Under the pieces are notes generated by a model, which saw nothing but the letters and a program-made list of their open reading frames with translations, was not told where the DNA came from and did no database searches. DNA of 39,883 nucleotides, from contig MGTU01000005.1 in assembly GCA_001799615.1 (NCBI GenBank), positions 1 through 39,883 on the forward strand, read 5' to 3'. Position 1 is the first letter of the stretch; every line of letters begins with the position of its first letter. Shown piece by piece: positions 1-7,934 of this stretch. The translations under genes and the position numbers were made by a program. The stretch comes from Elusimicrobia bacterium GWA2_61_42 (GTDB lineage Bacteria; Elusimicrobiota; Elusimicrobia; Elusimicrobiales; UBA9959).

Positions 1-741
1 CAGGCCGGCGTAGTCCTTCATCTCGTAGAGCACTTCGGCCATCTGCTGCAGGCAGGCGTTCTGCATGACGATGTCGGTGTAGCCGATCTGCTTCATCATC
101 TCTTTCATCTGCGCGGTGCGCAGGTAATTCTTGGTCTCGTCGTCGAAGAGTATGCCCTTGGCGGCGGTGCCGGTGCCGGAAGGGGCCTGGTCCATCTTGG
201 GGTCTATCCAGCCCAGGCCGTGGTTCCAGAGCACCAGCATGGTCTTCTTGGCGGGGAAAGTGGTCTTGGCCCACTTGGCGAACTCGACTACGCGCTTGTA
301 ATCACCCATGTCGGCGTTGGGGTATTCCCCGTAAACTTTCTCGCCGGAGGAGAGCACGCCGCCTTTCTTGGTGATCAGCATGCGCTTGGAGCCTTTGCCC
401 TTGATGCCGTGCTCTACCACGATGTTGATCTTGTCGGAGGTGCCGACTTCCTTCATCTCTTTAATATCTTTCTCGGCCCATTTGCCCACCAGGCCCATCA
501 GTTGGCTGTCGCTGAGGTCGTTCTTGGCGTTCATGAAGACCATGATGGTCCATTCTTTCTGGCCCATGGGTTCGGGCTTGTCGGGTTTGATGAAATCGAA
601 GATGCCCTTGTCGGCCTGCATGGCTTTTATGTCGGCGGCGTTGAGGCCGTTAAGGTTGAAATCCTGGGCTTTTACGGAGGAGGCTCCGAGGACGGCCAGG
701 GAAAGGGCTGCTGTGAGGAACTGAATTTTCTTGTTTATCAT
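1..741 (-). CDS. Clostripain-like (C11 family) secreted cysteine peptidase, partial
   Basis: The gene runs off the left edge; 247 residues from the start are visible. The ATG at 741 is followed by a Sec signal peptide ending near AQA/AQD (residue 26), then a mature N-terminus DFNLNGLNAADI. The catalytic region opens with EWTIMVFMNAKNDL (about 63-76), the usual beta-strand opening of C11 peptidases. It has NHGLGW with the likely catalytic His174, and NACLQQMAEV with the likely nucleophile Cys230, in the order and spacing of clostripain-like enzymes. The protein is expected to act outside the cytoplasm, cutting after basic residues if it behaves like clostripain; that specificity is family knowledge. 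No Shine-Dalgarno is seen; the ATG is preceded directly by ACTATAAGT. It is transcribed divergently from the M3 peptidase. The C-terminus is outside the window. Confidence 0.85.
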   Translation of the reverse strand, partial: MINKKIQFLTAALSLAVLGASSVKAQDFNLNGLNAADIKAMQADKGIFDFIKPDKPEPMGQKEWTIMVFMNAKNDLSDSQLMGLVGKWAEKDIKEMKEVGTSDKINIVVEHGIKGKGSKRMLITKKGGVLSSGEKVYGEYPNADMGDYKRVVEFAKWAKTTFPAKKTMLVLWNHGLGWIDPKMDQAPSGTGTAAKGILFDDETKNYLRTAQMKEMMKQIGYTDIVMQNACLQQMAEVLYEMKDYAGL

Positions 742-877
742 ACTTATAGTTTAGTGTTTAAAAAGGCTTTTCAGCAGAGGCGGAGGGCCCAAAAAGCGCA
801 TGTTTTAAGGCCCAGGCCCGGCTGGGCCCTTGGGTCCGAGCTTCGGGTAATGGGCCGCGGGAAGTCCAGTCGTGGCC

Positions 878-999
878 GACTGGGGAGGTACCCCTGCTCA
901 CCCGGACCGAGGAAACCCTTGCGTCGGTTTCCCCCCGCCTGGGTAATTTATGGCGGGGCCCCCTTTCCGCAACGGGTGCTCAGGGGTACCTCCCCAGCC
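878..999. repeat. Structured intergenic element A: long inverted repeat with two inner hairpins
   Basis: Two 26-nt arms at 878-903 and 974-999 are complementary except for a few positions; their core is CTGGGGAGGTACCCCTG. Inside lie two further stems: GGAAACC/GGTTTCC (911-917, 926-932) and CCCCGCC/GGCGGGG (933-939, 952-958). The single strand could therefore fold into a closed multi-branch structure. It is followed by CCCCTCC and, a few bases on, TAGTGAACG; element B ends the same way. A small hairpin (809-828) lies upstream. No gene is seen in 742-1292 apart from these elements and the M3 promoter region. Confidence 0.7.
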
Positions 1000-1079
1000 G
1001 TCCCCTCCGTAGTAGTGAACGTAGGAACAGTTTCTTTCGGTTTACAATCCAACAAATATAGCCAGCGCGTGTTAATCCC

Positions 1080-1217
1080 GAGGGGGCGGACAGGGGGACC
1101 GGGTTAGCAAAACCGTCGTTGAGCCTGCCGGTTGCATAGCCCGGCAGGCGAATACCGAGTGAGGCCACGGTGTGGCCGAACGTGTTTTGCGTTCCGGTCC
1201 CCCTGGCCGGCCCCCTC
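1080..1217 (-). repeat. Dispersed cloverleaf-type repeat, copy B
   Basis: Outer arms (1080-1104 and 1194-1217) pair through GAGGGGGC...AGGGGGACCGG and its complement. Inner hairpins are CCTGCCGG/CCGGCAGG (1124-1131, 1141-1148) and GGCCAC/GTGGCC (1163-1168, 1172-1177). Read on the minus strand, the core starts GGAACGCAAAA, contains CACACCGTG and ends GGTTTTGCTAACCC. The same blocks occur in the same order in copy C (7316-7452) on the plus strand. The outer arms differ in sequence between copies, but each pairs with itself. Confidence 0.75.
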
Positions 1218-1260
1218 CAGCCTAGTGAACGATGAGGGGGACCCGGGGCTTTGGCTTTGA

Positions 1261-1288
1261 TATAATATAATTATCAATTTAATGGAGG
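1261..1288 (+). promoter_or_regulatory. Candidate -10 region and Shine-Dalgarno of the M3 peptidase operon
   Basis: An AT-rich island in otherwise GC-rich DNA holds overlapping TATAAT hexamers at 1261-1266 and 1266-1271. A GGAGG at 1284-1288 sits four bases before the ATG at 1293. No convincing -35 box is visible, so the promoter call is tentative; the ribosome site is clear. Confidence 0.5.
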
Positions 1289-1292
1289 TTCT

Positions 1293-3239
1293 ATGTCGAA
1301 AGCGCCTGATTTTTCTTATACTCCCGAGCAGGTAAAGAGCCTGTCCGAGACCGCCATAAAGGACCTGGAAGCCAGGCTTAAAGAGGTGGTGGCCGTCCCG
1401 GCCGCCCAGCGCACTTTCAAGAACACCATGCTGGCCTTCGAAACCGCCACCAGCGATTTCAGCGAATCCGTGCAGCTGCCTATCATGCTCGCCTACGTGT
1501 CAGACAACGCCGACCTGCGCAAGGCTGGCCAGGAACTGGAACTCAAGATCAGCCAGTACTCCGTGGACCTCATGACCCGCGAAGACCTCTTCAGCGCCCT
1601 CAATGAATACGCAGCTAAAGGCGAGAAGCTGGGCGAGGTGGAAGGCCGCCTGCTGGAGAAGACCCTGCTGGATTTCAAGCGCAACGGCCTGGGCCTGGAG
1701 CAGCGTAAGAAGAACAAGATCAAGAAGCTCATGAAAGAGCTCATAGGCATAGAGCTGCAGTTCTCCAAGAACCTGCGCGAGGTGAACGATACCTTGGAAG
1801 TGACCGAGACCGAGCTGAAAGGCCTGCCCGAAGATTTCACCGGGCGCCTCAAGAAGACCGACAACGGCGGCCGCCTGGTCACCCTGAATTACCCCGACTA
1901 TGTTCCTTTCATGCAGAACGCCGAGAACGGCGACGCCCGCCGCCGGCTGGAACTGCTGTTCAATAACCGCTGCGCCGGAACCAATATTAAGCTCATGGAA
2001 GACGCCATAGCCCTGCGCCGCAAGATCGCCAAGCTGCTGGGCTATCCCACCTTCGCCGACTATGTGCTGGCCGACCGCATGGCCAAGAACAGCGAGACCG
2101 TCTTCGAGTTCATGGACCGCACCCAGGCCAAGCTCAAACGCAAAGGCCGCAAGGAACTGCGCGCCCGGCTGAAGCTCAAGGGCAACGGCGGCAAGACGCT
2201 GGACGCCTGGGAGACCGGCTACTACAATAACCTGCTCAAGAAGACCAAGTATTCCATCGACCACGAGAAGATCAAGGAATACTTCCCGCTCGAGACCGTG
2301 CTGAAAGGCATGTTCGAAGTGTTCGGCGAAGTGTTCGCCGCTAAATTCGTGCCGGCGCAGCTGCCCGTCTGGCATAAGGACGCCCGCGCTTACGAGGTGA
2401 AGAACGCCGACGGCACCGTGGCCGCCTACTTCTACCTGGACCTGTTCCCGCGCGACGGCAAGTACAAGCATGCGGCCTGCTTCGGCGTGCGCCACGGCCG
2501 CGAGCTGGCCGCCGGCTCCTACGAACTGCCGGCCGCCGCCATCGTCTCCAACTTCTCGCCGCCCTCGGGCGACATCCCGCCGCTGCTCAAGTTCGACGAG
2601 GTGGTGACGCTGTTCCACGAGTTCGGCCACGTCACGCACAATATTTTCACCCGGGCCAAATACGGCAAGTTCTCAGGCACCTCGGTGTCGCGCGACTTCG
2701 TGGAAGTTCCGTCCAAGATGCTCGAGAACTGGGCCTATTCGCCCGAAGTGCTGCGCCGCATCTCCGGCCACTACAAGAACCCGTCGGAAAAACTGCCCGA
2801 GAAGCTCATCAAGAAACTGATAGACGCCAAGAATATGGATTCCGGCATGGGCTACCTGCGCCAGATCTTCTTCAGCGTGCTGGACATGAAGTACCACACC
2901 GCCAAGGGCAAGGTGGACAGCACCAAGGTGTACGAGAAGCTCATGAAAAAGATAGCTCTCATTCCCATGAGCCCCGGCACCCACCCGCAGGCCAGCTTCG
3001 GGCACCTGATGGGCGGCTACGAAGCCGGCTACTACAGCTATCTCTGGAGCGAGGTTATAGCGCAGGACCTGTTCGGGGCTTTCGAAGCCGCCGGCGTGAT
3101 GAACCCCGAGACCGGCGCGAAATACCGTGAGCTGATCCTGGCCCCGGGCCGCAGCTACGACGAGGCCGGCCAGGTGGCCAAGTTCCTCGGGCGGCCCGCC
3201 GGGGAAGACGCCTTCCTCCGGAGCATCGACGCGGCTTAA
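1293..3239 (+). CDS. M3 family zinc oligopeptidase (thimet/Dcp-like)
   Basis: This 648-residue soluble peptidase has no signal peptide and is probably a cytoplasmic enzyme that degrades short peptides. The zinc site is HEFGH at residues 442-446, with the third ligand Glu471 in the stretch SRDFVEVPSKMLENW, 29 residues after His442 as in thimet oligopeptidase. The mostly helical N-terminal half and the C-terminal PGTHPQASFGHLMGGYEAGYY region fit the closed-channel M3 fold. The length is normal for the family. Start: ATG 1293 with GGAGG just upstream. It is first gene of a tight operon (12 nt to the next gene). Its link to the downstream glycan-type genes is positional only. Confidence 0.92.
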   Translation: MSKAPDFSYTPEQVKSLSETAIKDLEARLKEVVAVPAAQRTFKNTMLAFETATSDFSESVQLPIMLAYVSDNADLRKAGQELELKISQYSVDLMTREDLFSALNEYAAKGEKLGEVEGRLLEKTLLDFKRNGLGLEQRKKNKIKKLMKELIGIELQFSKNLREVNDTLEVTETELKGLPEDFTGRLKKTDNGGRLVTLNYPDYVPFMQNAENGDARRRLELLFNNRCAGTNIKLMEDAIALRRKIAKLLGYPTFADYVLADRMAKNSETVFEFMDRTQAKLKRKGRKELRARLKLKGNGGKTLDAWETGYYNNLLKKTKYSIDHEKIKEYFPLETVLKGMFEVFGEVFAAKFVPAQLPVWHKDARAYEVKNADGTVAAYFYLDLFPRDGKYKHAACFGVRHGRELAAGSYELPAAAIVSNFSPPSGDIPPLLKFDEVVTLFHEFGHVTHNIFTRAKYGKFSGTSVSRDFVEVPSKMLENWAYSPEVLRRISGHYKNPSEKLPEKLIKKLIDAKNMDSGMGYLRQIFFSVLDMKYHTAKGKVDSTKVYEKLMKKIALIPMSPGTHPQASFGHLMGGYEAGYYSYLWSEVIAQDLFGAFEAAGVMNPETGAKYRELILAPGRSYDEAGQVAKFLGRPAGEDAFLRSIDAA

Positions 3240-3251
3240 GGTTATCCTGCT

Positions 3252-4259
3252 ATGAAAGCGAAAATCTCCATTCTCGCCGGCTTCCTGATAGGCGGCGTGC
3301 TGCTTTTTTTCGCTTTCCGCAAGATAGACTTCGCCGCGCTGCTGGCCATTTACTCCAAGGTCCGGGCGGTCTATATTCTCCCCTTCGTCCTTACGGCCGT
3401 AGTGGAGCTGCTGTTCAGGGCGGCCCGCTGGCGCCTGCTGCTTAACCCTTCCAGGCCGGTGCGCCTGTGGGACACCTTCAGGCTGCAGGCGGCGGGCCTG
3501 GCGCTCAGCAATATCCTGCCGCTGCGCCTGGGCGAGGTGGCCCGGGCGACTTTCGGGGCCAAGCTCTTCTCCATCCCCATGCTGACGGTGTTCGCCACCA
3601 TCCTGGTGGAGCGCGCCATGGACGTGCTGGTGCTGTTCCTGCTGTTCGCGGCGGCGGCGCGCCTGGGCGGCATCACCGGCGGCTTCATGAATTACAACGG
3701 GCTGCTCTGGGCGATGTTCGCCGGCCTGATAGCGGCAATGGCCGCGCTGATCTTCTCCGACGAAATAATCTCCCACCACTGGTTCTCCGGCTTCTTCGCC
3801 CGCTTTCCGCGCCTGCGCGGCGTGTTCGAGCGCCTGGCGATGGGGGTCAAGGCTTTCCATTCGTTCAAGAACGGCGCGCTGATCTTTCTGTACGCCGCCG
3901 CGCAGTGGCTGATGGACGCCCTGAACTGCTACTGGATCGCGCTGGCTTTCGGCCTGGAGGGCACGCTGGATATTTTCAAGTGCGTGGCGCTGGTGTTCAC
4001 CGGCGCGGCGGCCGCCTCGGTGCCCGGGATGCCCGGCTATTTCGGCAATTACGAGTTCAGCCTCATGAAGGTGCTGGCCACCTGGGGCGTGCCCGAGGAC
4101 GTCGGCTTCGCCTATGCCTCCTACGTGCACGTGCTCGGCTACCTGTTCGTAACCGTCATCGGCGTGGTCTTCGTCTACCAGATGGGGCATTCCCTGGGCA
4201 AGGTCTGGGGCGAGTTTTCCGGCGGCGGCGCGAAGGAAAGCGAGGCTCGTGAAAGTTAA
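3252..4259 (+). CDS. Lysylphosphatidylglycerol synthase TM-region (UPF0104-type) membrane protein
   Basis: A 335-residue polytopic inner-membrane protein with about eight hydrophobic segments. Family features include AARWRLLL after the second segment, SNILPLRLGEVARA near residue 90, and PGMPGYFGNYEFS near residue 258. This is the integral-membrane half found in MprF. The cytosolic lysyltransferase half is absent, so it is a stand-alone family member. Such proteins often lie beside glycosyltransferases and are thought to move or modify lipids or lipid-linked glycans; the substrate here is unknown. Its last 11 bases overlap the glycosyltransferase start, implying translational coupling. Confidence 0.85.
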   Translation: MKAKISILAGFLIGGVLLFFAFRKIDFAALLAIYSKVRAVYILPFVLTAVVELLFRAARWRLLLNPSRPVRLWDTFRLQAAGLALSNILPLRLGEVARATFGAKLFSIPMLTVFATILVERAMDVLVLFLLFAAAARLGGITGGFMNYNGLLWAMFAGLIAAMAALIFSDEIISHHWFSGFFARFPRLRGVFERLAMGVKAFHSFKNGALIFLYAAAQWLMDALNCYWIALAFGLEGTLDIFKCVALVFTGAAAASVPGMPGYFGNYEFSLMKVLATWGVPEDVGFAYASYVHVLGYLFVTVIGVVFVYQMGHSLGKVWGEFSGGGAKESEARES

Positions 4260-5403
4260 TTCCATCCTGATGCTCAGCCAGACCTTCCATCCGCAGATAG
4301 GCGGGTCGGAAAAGCAGGCGCTGGAGCTCTCAAAGGCTTTGGCCGCGCGCGGGGCCAGGGTTACGGTGCTGACCCGGCGCCCCGCGGGCACGCCTGCGGA
4401 AGAGACCGTGGACGGCGTGGTGATAAAGCGCTTTTCCTCTTTCGGACCGCGCGCCGTGAACTCGCTGGTGTTCATGGTTAAAAGTTTTTTCTGGCTGCTG
4501 GCCAACCGTGCCGCCTACGGCGCGGTGCACGTGCACCTGGCCTCCTCCCCGGCGGTGGCCGCCGTGCTGGCGGGGCGCCTGACCGGCAGGAAGACGGTGC
4601 TGAAGCTGGGCGGCGGCAGGGGCGTGGATGAGATCACCCTTTCGCAGCATACGCTGCTGGGCCGGCTGAAGCTGGCTTTTTTCCGCGCCGCCAGGCCGGA
4701 ACTGCTGGTGATGAACGGCGAGGTCTACGCCTGGCTTAAAAATTCTTCGGAATTCTCCGGGCTCAAACTGCGCCAATTCCGCAACGGCGTGGACACCGGC
4801 CGCTACACGCCGCCGCTTTACAACGAGAAAATAAACGCCAAGGCCGCCCTCGGCCTGGACAACGCCCCGGTGTTCCTGTTCGTGGGCAGGCTGGCCCCGG
4901 AAAAGCGCGTGAAAGAATTTTTGGAAGTCTGGGCGGAGGTTTTAAGCGCGGAAGCGGCGCCGCCCAGGGTCCGGCTGCTGATAGTGGGCGGCGGGCCCGA
5001 AGAGGCCGCGCTGAAGCGCGCGGTGGCGGACCTGGGGCTGGGGGGCAGCGTAACGCTGACCGGGCCCAAGACCGACCTGCTGCCTTATTACCGCGCGGCC
5101 GACGTGTTCATCCTGCCGTCCATTTCCGAGGGGCTTTCCAATTCCATGCTGGAGGCCATGGCCTGCGGCGTTGCCGTGCTGGCCAGCCGCGTAGGCGGCG
5201 CCAAAGAAGCCGTCGCTCCCGGCGTCAGCGGCCTGCTGTTCGACCCGCTGAACAGAACGGAGCTGAAAGAGTGCCTGCGCGCGCATATCGGCGACCGCGG
5301 CCTGGCCGTCAGGATGGGTGAACAGGCGCGCAAAACGGCCGTGGACAAGTATTCCATGGCCCGCGTAGCCGACGAACTGCTGGAAATTTACGGGGAAGAC
5401 TGA
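4249..5403 (+). CDS. GT4-family glycosyltransferase
   Basis: This 384-residue GT-B fold enzyme starts at GTG 4249 inside the upstream gene. The N-terminal acceptor domain opens with ILMLSQTFHPQIGGSEKQA, where the Gly-Gly loop is typical of GT4 retaining enzymes. The C-terminal donor domain has GRLAPEKRVKEF, then EGLSNSMLEAMACGVAVLAS. The Glu-x7-Glu pair there is the nucleotide-sugar-binding signature of GT4. It should transfer a sugar from a nucleotide donor to a lipid- or glycan-linked acceptor at the inner face of the membrane. The sugar and acceptor cannot be told from sequence. It sits between a lipid-type membrane protein and an asparagine synthase, suggesting surface glycan synthesis. 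Confidence 0.9.
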   Translation: MKVNSILMLSQTFHPQIGGSEKQALELSKALAARGARVTVLTRRPAGTPAEETVDGVVIKRFSSFGPRAVNSLVFMVKSFFWLLANRAAYGAVHVHLASSPAVAAVLAGRLTGRKTVLKLGGGRGVDEITLSQHTLLGRLKLAFFRAARPELLVMNGEVYAWLKNSSEFSGLKLRQFRNGVDTGRYTPPLYNEKINAKAALGLDNAPVFLFVGRLAPEKRVKEFLEVWAEVLSAEAAPPRVRLLIVGGGPEEAALKRAVADLGLGGSVTLTGPKTDLLPYYRAADVFILPSISEGLSNSMLEAMACGVAVLASRVGGAKEAVAPGVSGLLFDPLNRTELKECLRAHIGDRGLAVRMGEQARKTAVDKYSMARVADELLEIYGED

Positions 5404-5405
5404 CC

Positions 5406-7316
5406 ATGTGCGGAATCTGCGGCATTTATAATTACGGCTCGGGGCTGCCCGTCACGCGGGAGGCCCTTAAGGCCATGAACGACCTGATAGTCCACCGCGG
5501 CCCGGACGACGAGGGGTATTACGCCGCGGAGAACGCGGGCCTGGCCATGCGCCGCCTGTCCATCATAGACGTGTCCACCGGCCACCAGCCCATCTCCAAC
5601 GAGGACGGCACGCTGTGGATCGTTTTCAACGGCGAGATCTATAATTTTCAGGAACTGCGGGAAGGCCTGCTGGCCCGGGGCCATAAATTCAAGACCAAGA
5701 GCGACACGGAGGTGATCCTGCACCTCTACGAGGAAAAGGGCGCCGACTTCCCCAGGGAACTGCGCGGCATGTTCGCCGTGGCCATCTGGGACAAGAACAG
5801 GAAACGCCTGGTGCTGGCGCGTGACCGCATGGGCAAGAAGCCCCTGTATTACGCGGTCACGCCGTCTTTCTTCGCTTTCGCCTCCGAGCTGCGCTCGCTG
5901 CTGACCGTGCCCGGCATGCCGCGCGACATCGACCTGAAGGCCGTGGATTCCTACCTGACGCTGCAGTACATCCCCAGCCCCATGAGCGTGTTCAAGAGCG
6001 CCCGCAAGCTGGAGCCGGCCAGCACGCTGGTGTTCGAGAACGGGCACCTTACCACGGAGAAGTACTGGGACCTGCCGCTGGGCGCGCGCAAGCTCACCGG
6101 CACGCCGGTGGAGGAACTGAAGGAGCGCCTGCGCGCGGAACTGGCCGAAGCGGTGAAGATCCGCTTGATTTCCGAGGTGCCGCTGGGGGCTTTCCTGTCC
6201 GGGGGCATAGATTCTTCGGTGGTGGTGGCGCTGATGGCCAAGGCCTCGCCGGAGCCGGTTAAAACTTTTTCCATAGGTTTCAAGGAAGCGGAGTTCTCCG
6301 AGCTGGGCTACGCGAAACAGGTGGCCAGGATGTACGGTACGCAGCACACGGAGTTCGTAGTGGAGGCCAATATGGCCTCGGTGCTGGAGAAGCTGGCCTG
6401 GCATTACGGCGAGCCTTTCGCTGATTCCAGCGCGCTGCCGTCCTACTTCGTGGCGAAAGAGACCCGCAAGGCCGTGACCGTGGCGCTGAACGGCGACGGC
6501 GGCGACGAGAATTTCGGCGGGTATATCCGCTACCAGGCCATGAAGGGGGCCAGCTATTTCAGTGCCCTGCCGATGTGGGCCAAGAAGGCCGCGCTGGCGG
6601 CCATGGAGCCTTTCCCGGAGAAGACGGCCCCGTTCAACACGGTGTGGCGGCTGCGCAAATTTTTGCAGGCGACTTCGCAGCGGGACCTGGGGATGACTTA
6701 TCTTTCCACGATGTCTTTCTTCAAGACGGACGAGAAGGAGCGGCTGTTGTCCGACGCTTTCAAGAACGGGCTGGGCCGCGATATCAATTTCCCGGAGCGT
6801 TATATCGGCGGGCTTTTTAACAAGGCGGAGGGGCTGGCCCTGACCGAAAAGCTGATGTACACGGACCTGCATTCCTACCTGCCGGACTGCCTGATGACCA
6901 AGATGGACATAGCGGCGATGGCTAATTCGCTGGAGGCGCGCTCGCCGTTCCTGGACCACAAGGTGATGGAGTTCGCTTTCCTGCTGCCGGACAATATGAA
7001 GCTGCGCGGGTTCACGGGCACGAAGTGGCTGCTGAAAGAGGCTTTCAAGGACATGCTGCCGCCCCAGATCTACAAGCGCGGCAAGATGGGTTTCGGCATC
7101 CCGGTGGGCGCGTGGTTCCGCGGGGAGCTGAAGGATTACTGGGCGGGCGCCTGCCTGTCGCAGAAGGCGCTGGGGCGCGGCTATTTCAAGCCGGAGGCGC
7201 TGTACAAGCTTTGGGACGAGCACCAGCGGGGTACGCGCGACAACGGCTACCGGCTGTGGGCGCTCCTGATGCTGGAACTGTGGCATCGCCAATACGCGCC
7301 CGACTTTAGGCTGTAG
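5406..7316 (+). CDS. asnB: Asparagine synthase (glutamine-hydrolysing)
   Basis: This 636-residue class II amidotransferase starts MCGICGIYNYG, so Cys2 becomes the N-terminal nucleophile of the glutaminase domain (about 1-200). The synthase domain has the ATP-pyrophosphatase loop SGGIDSS at residues 265-271. Further on are LNGDGGDENFGGY and EARSPFLDHKVMEF, both typical of AsnB. It converts aspartate, glutamine and ATP to asparagine. AsnB homologues embedded in glycan clusters may amidate sugars or other substrates instead, and the position after a GT4 gene leaves that open. The gap to the upstream gene is two bases. The inverted repeat of element C begins at the last base of its stop codon. 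Confidence 0.9.
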   Translation: MCGICGIYNYGSGLPVTREALKAMNDLIVHRGPDDEGYYAAENAGLAMRRLSIIDVSTGHQPISNEDGTLWIVFNGEIYNFQELREGLLARGHKFKTKSDTEVILHLYEEKGADFPRELRGMFAVAIWDKNRKRLVLARDRMGKKPLYYAVTPSFFAFASELRSLLTVPGMPRDIDLKAVDSYLTLQYIPSPMSVFKSARKLEPASTLVFENGHLTTEKYWDLPLGARKLTGTPVEELKERLRAELAEAVKIRLISEVPLGAFLSGGIDSSVVVALMAKASPEPVKTFSIGFKEAEFSELGYAKQVARMYGTQHTEFVVEANMASVLEKLAWHYGEPFADSSALPSYFVAKETRKAVTVALNGDGGDENFGGYIRYQAMKGASYFSALPMWAKKAALAAMEPFPEKTAPFNTVWRLRKFLQATSQRDLGMTYLSTMSFFKTDEKERLLSDAFKNGLGRDINFPERYIGGLFNKAEGLALTEKLMYTDLHSYLPDCLMTKMDIAAMANSLEARSPFLDHKVMEFAFLLPDNMKLRGFTGTKWLLKEAFKDMLPPQIYKRGKMGFGIPVGAWFRGELKDYWAGACLSQKALGRGYFKPEALYKLWDEHQRGTRDNGYRLWALLMLELWHRQYAPDFRL

Positions 7317-7452
7317 TAGTCAGCCATGGCAATCGGAACGCAAAAACGTGGTCTCGCACACCGTGCTCGCCACTCCCCGCCTCGCCCTCCGCGCTTACGC
7401 AAGCGTCGGGCTCCGGCAGGGTTTTGCTAACCCGATCGCCATGTCTGACTAC
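7316..7452 (+). repeat. Dispersed cloverleaf-type repeat, copy C
   Basis: A 21-nt inverted repeat (7316-7336 with 7432-7452; GTAGTCAG-CATGGC-ATCGG, two mismatches) encloses a core. The core runs GGAACGCAAAAACGTGG, CGCACACCGTGC and CTCGCC to GGTTTTGCTAACCC. Inner stems are GCAC/GTGC (7356-7359, 7363-7366) and CGCTT/AAGCG (7392-7396, 7401-7405). The core matches copy B in the opposite orientation. It fills the gap between asnB and trmL and could end the upstream transcript, but no T-run follows it. Confidence 0.75.
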
Positions 7453-7478
7453 AGGCGTTTCTGGTATTAAGTGTGCCT

Positions 7479-7934
7479 ATGAAAATTGTTTTGATAAATC
7501 CCGATATACCCTGGAATGCGGGCAATATTGGGCGGTCCTGCGTGGCGACGAATACGGAGCTGGCCTTTGTGGGCAAGATGGGGTTCAACCTGAGCGACAA
7601 GGAGATACGTCGCTCGGGGCTGGACTACTGGCAGTTCCTGAAGTATTCGGTGCACGCGGATTTCGAGGCTTTCCTGAAGACTTTGCCGGAGAACCCGTCG
7701 CTGTTGTTCTTCTCCACGCGCGGCGGGACTTCCTACTGGCAGGCGCCTTACCGGGAGGATTCCTGCCTTATTTTCGGGGCGGAGACGGCGGGCTTTCCGG
7801 ACAGTATTTACGAGAAATACGCGAGCAGGATGTACAGGATACCGATGTGGTCGGACAGGGTGAGGTCTCTCAACCTGTCCACTTCGGCGGGCGTGGCTCT
7901 TTACGAGGGGCTGCGGCAGACGGGGAAGCAATAG
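7479..7934 (+). CDS. trmL: tRNA (cytidine(34)-2'-O)-methyltransferase, SPOUT family
   Basis: This 151-residue small SPOUT methyltransferase opens with MKIVLINPDIPWNAGNIGR, which matches the E. coli TrmL opening (IVLYEPEIPPNTGNIIR). The C-terminal knot has IFGAETAGFP and RIPMW...SLNLSTSAGVALYEG, the SAM-binding trefoil signature. It would 2'-O-methylate the wobble base of tRNA-Leu. A GTG two codons upstream (7473) is possible; the ATG at 7479 is preferred by alignment with TrmL. Its stop codon directly abuts the stop codon of the convergent gene (TAG|CTA). Confidence 0.88.
   Translation: MKIVLINPDIPWNAGNIGRSCVATNTELAFVGKMGFNLSDKEIRRSGLDYWQFLKYSVHADFEAFLKTLPENPSLLFFSTRGGTSYWQAPYREDSCLIFGAETAGFPDSIYEKYASRMYRIPMWSDRVRSLNLSTSAGVALYEGLRQTGKQ

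Noticed and set aside
220..1107. Plus-strand open frame of 295 residues at the left edge
   Set aside because: It is antisense to the clostripain-like gene, whose catalytic motifs are clear, and runs on into structured repeat DNA.
2673..4505. Long minus-strand open frame (610 residues) opposite the M3 and membrane-protein genes
   Set aside because: Rich in His/Gln/Arg/Gly with no motif; it lies antisense to clear genes in GC-rich DNA and is a shadow. The same holds for the antisense frames at 5388-7292 and 10605-13106.
7316..7452. Integron attC site
   Set aside because: It has terminal inverted repeats and a CTAAC-like end, but the GTTRRRY/RYYYAAC boxes do not fit and no integrase or cassette array is present.
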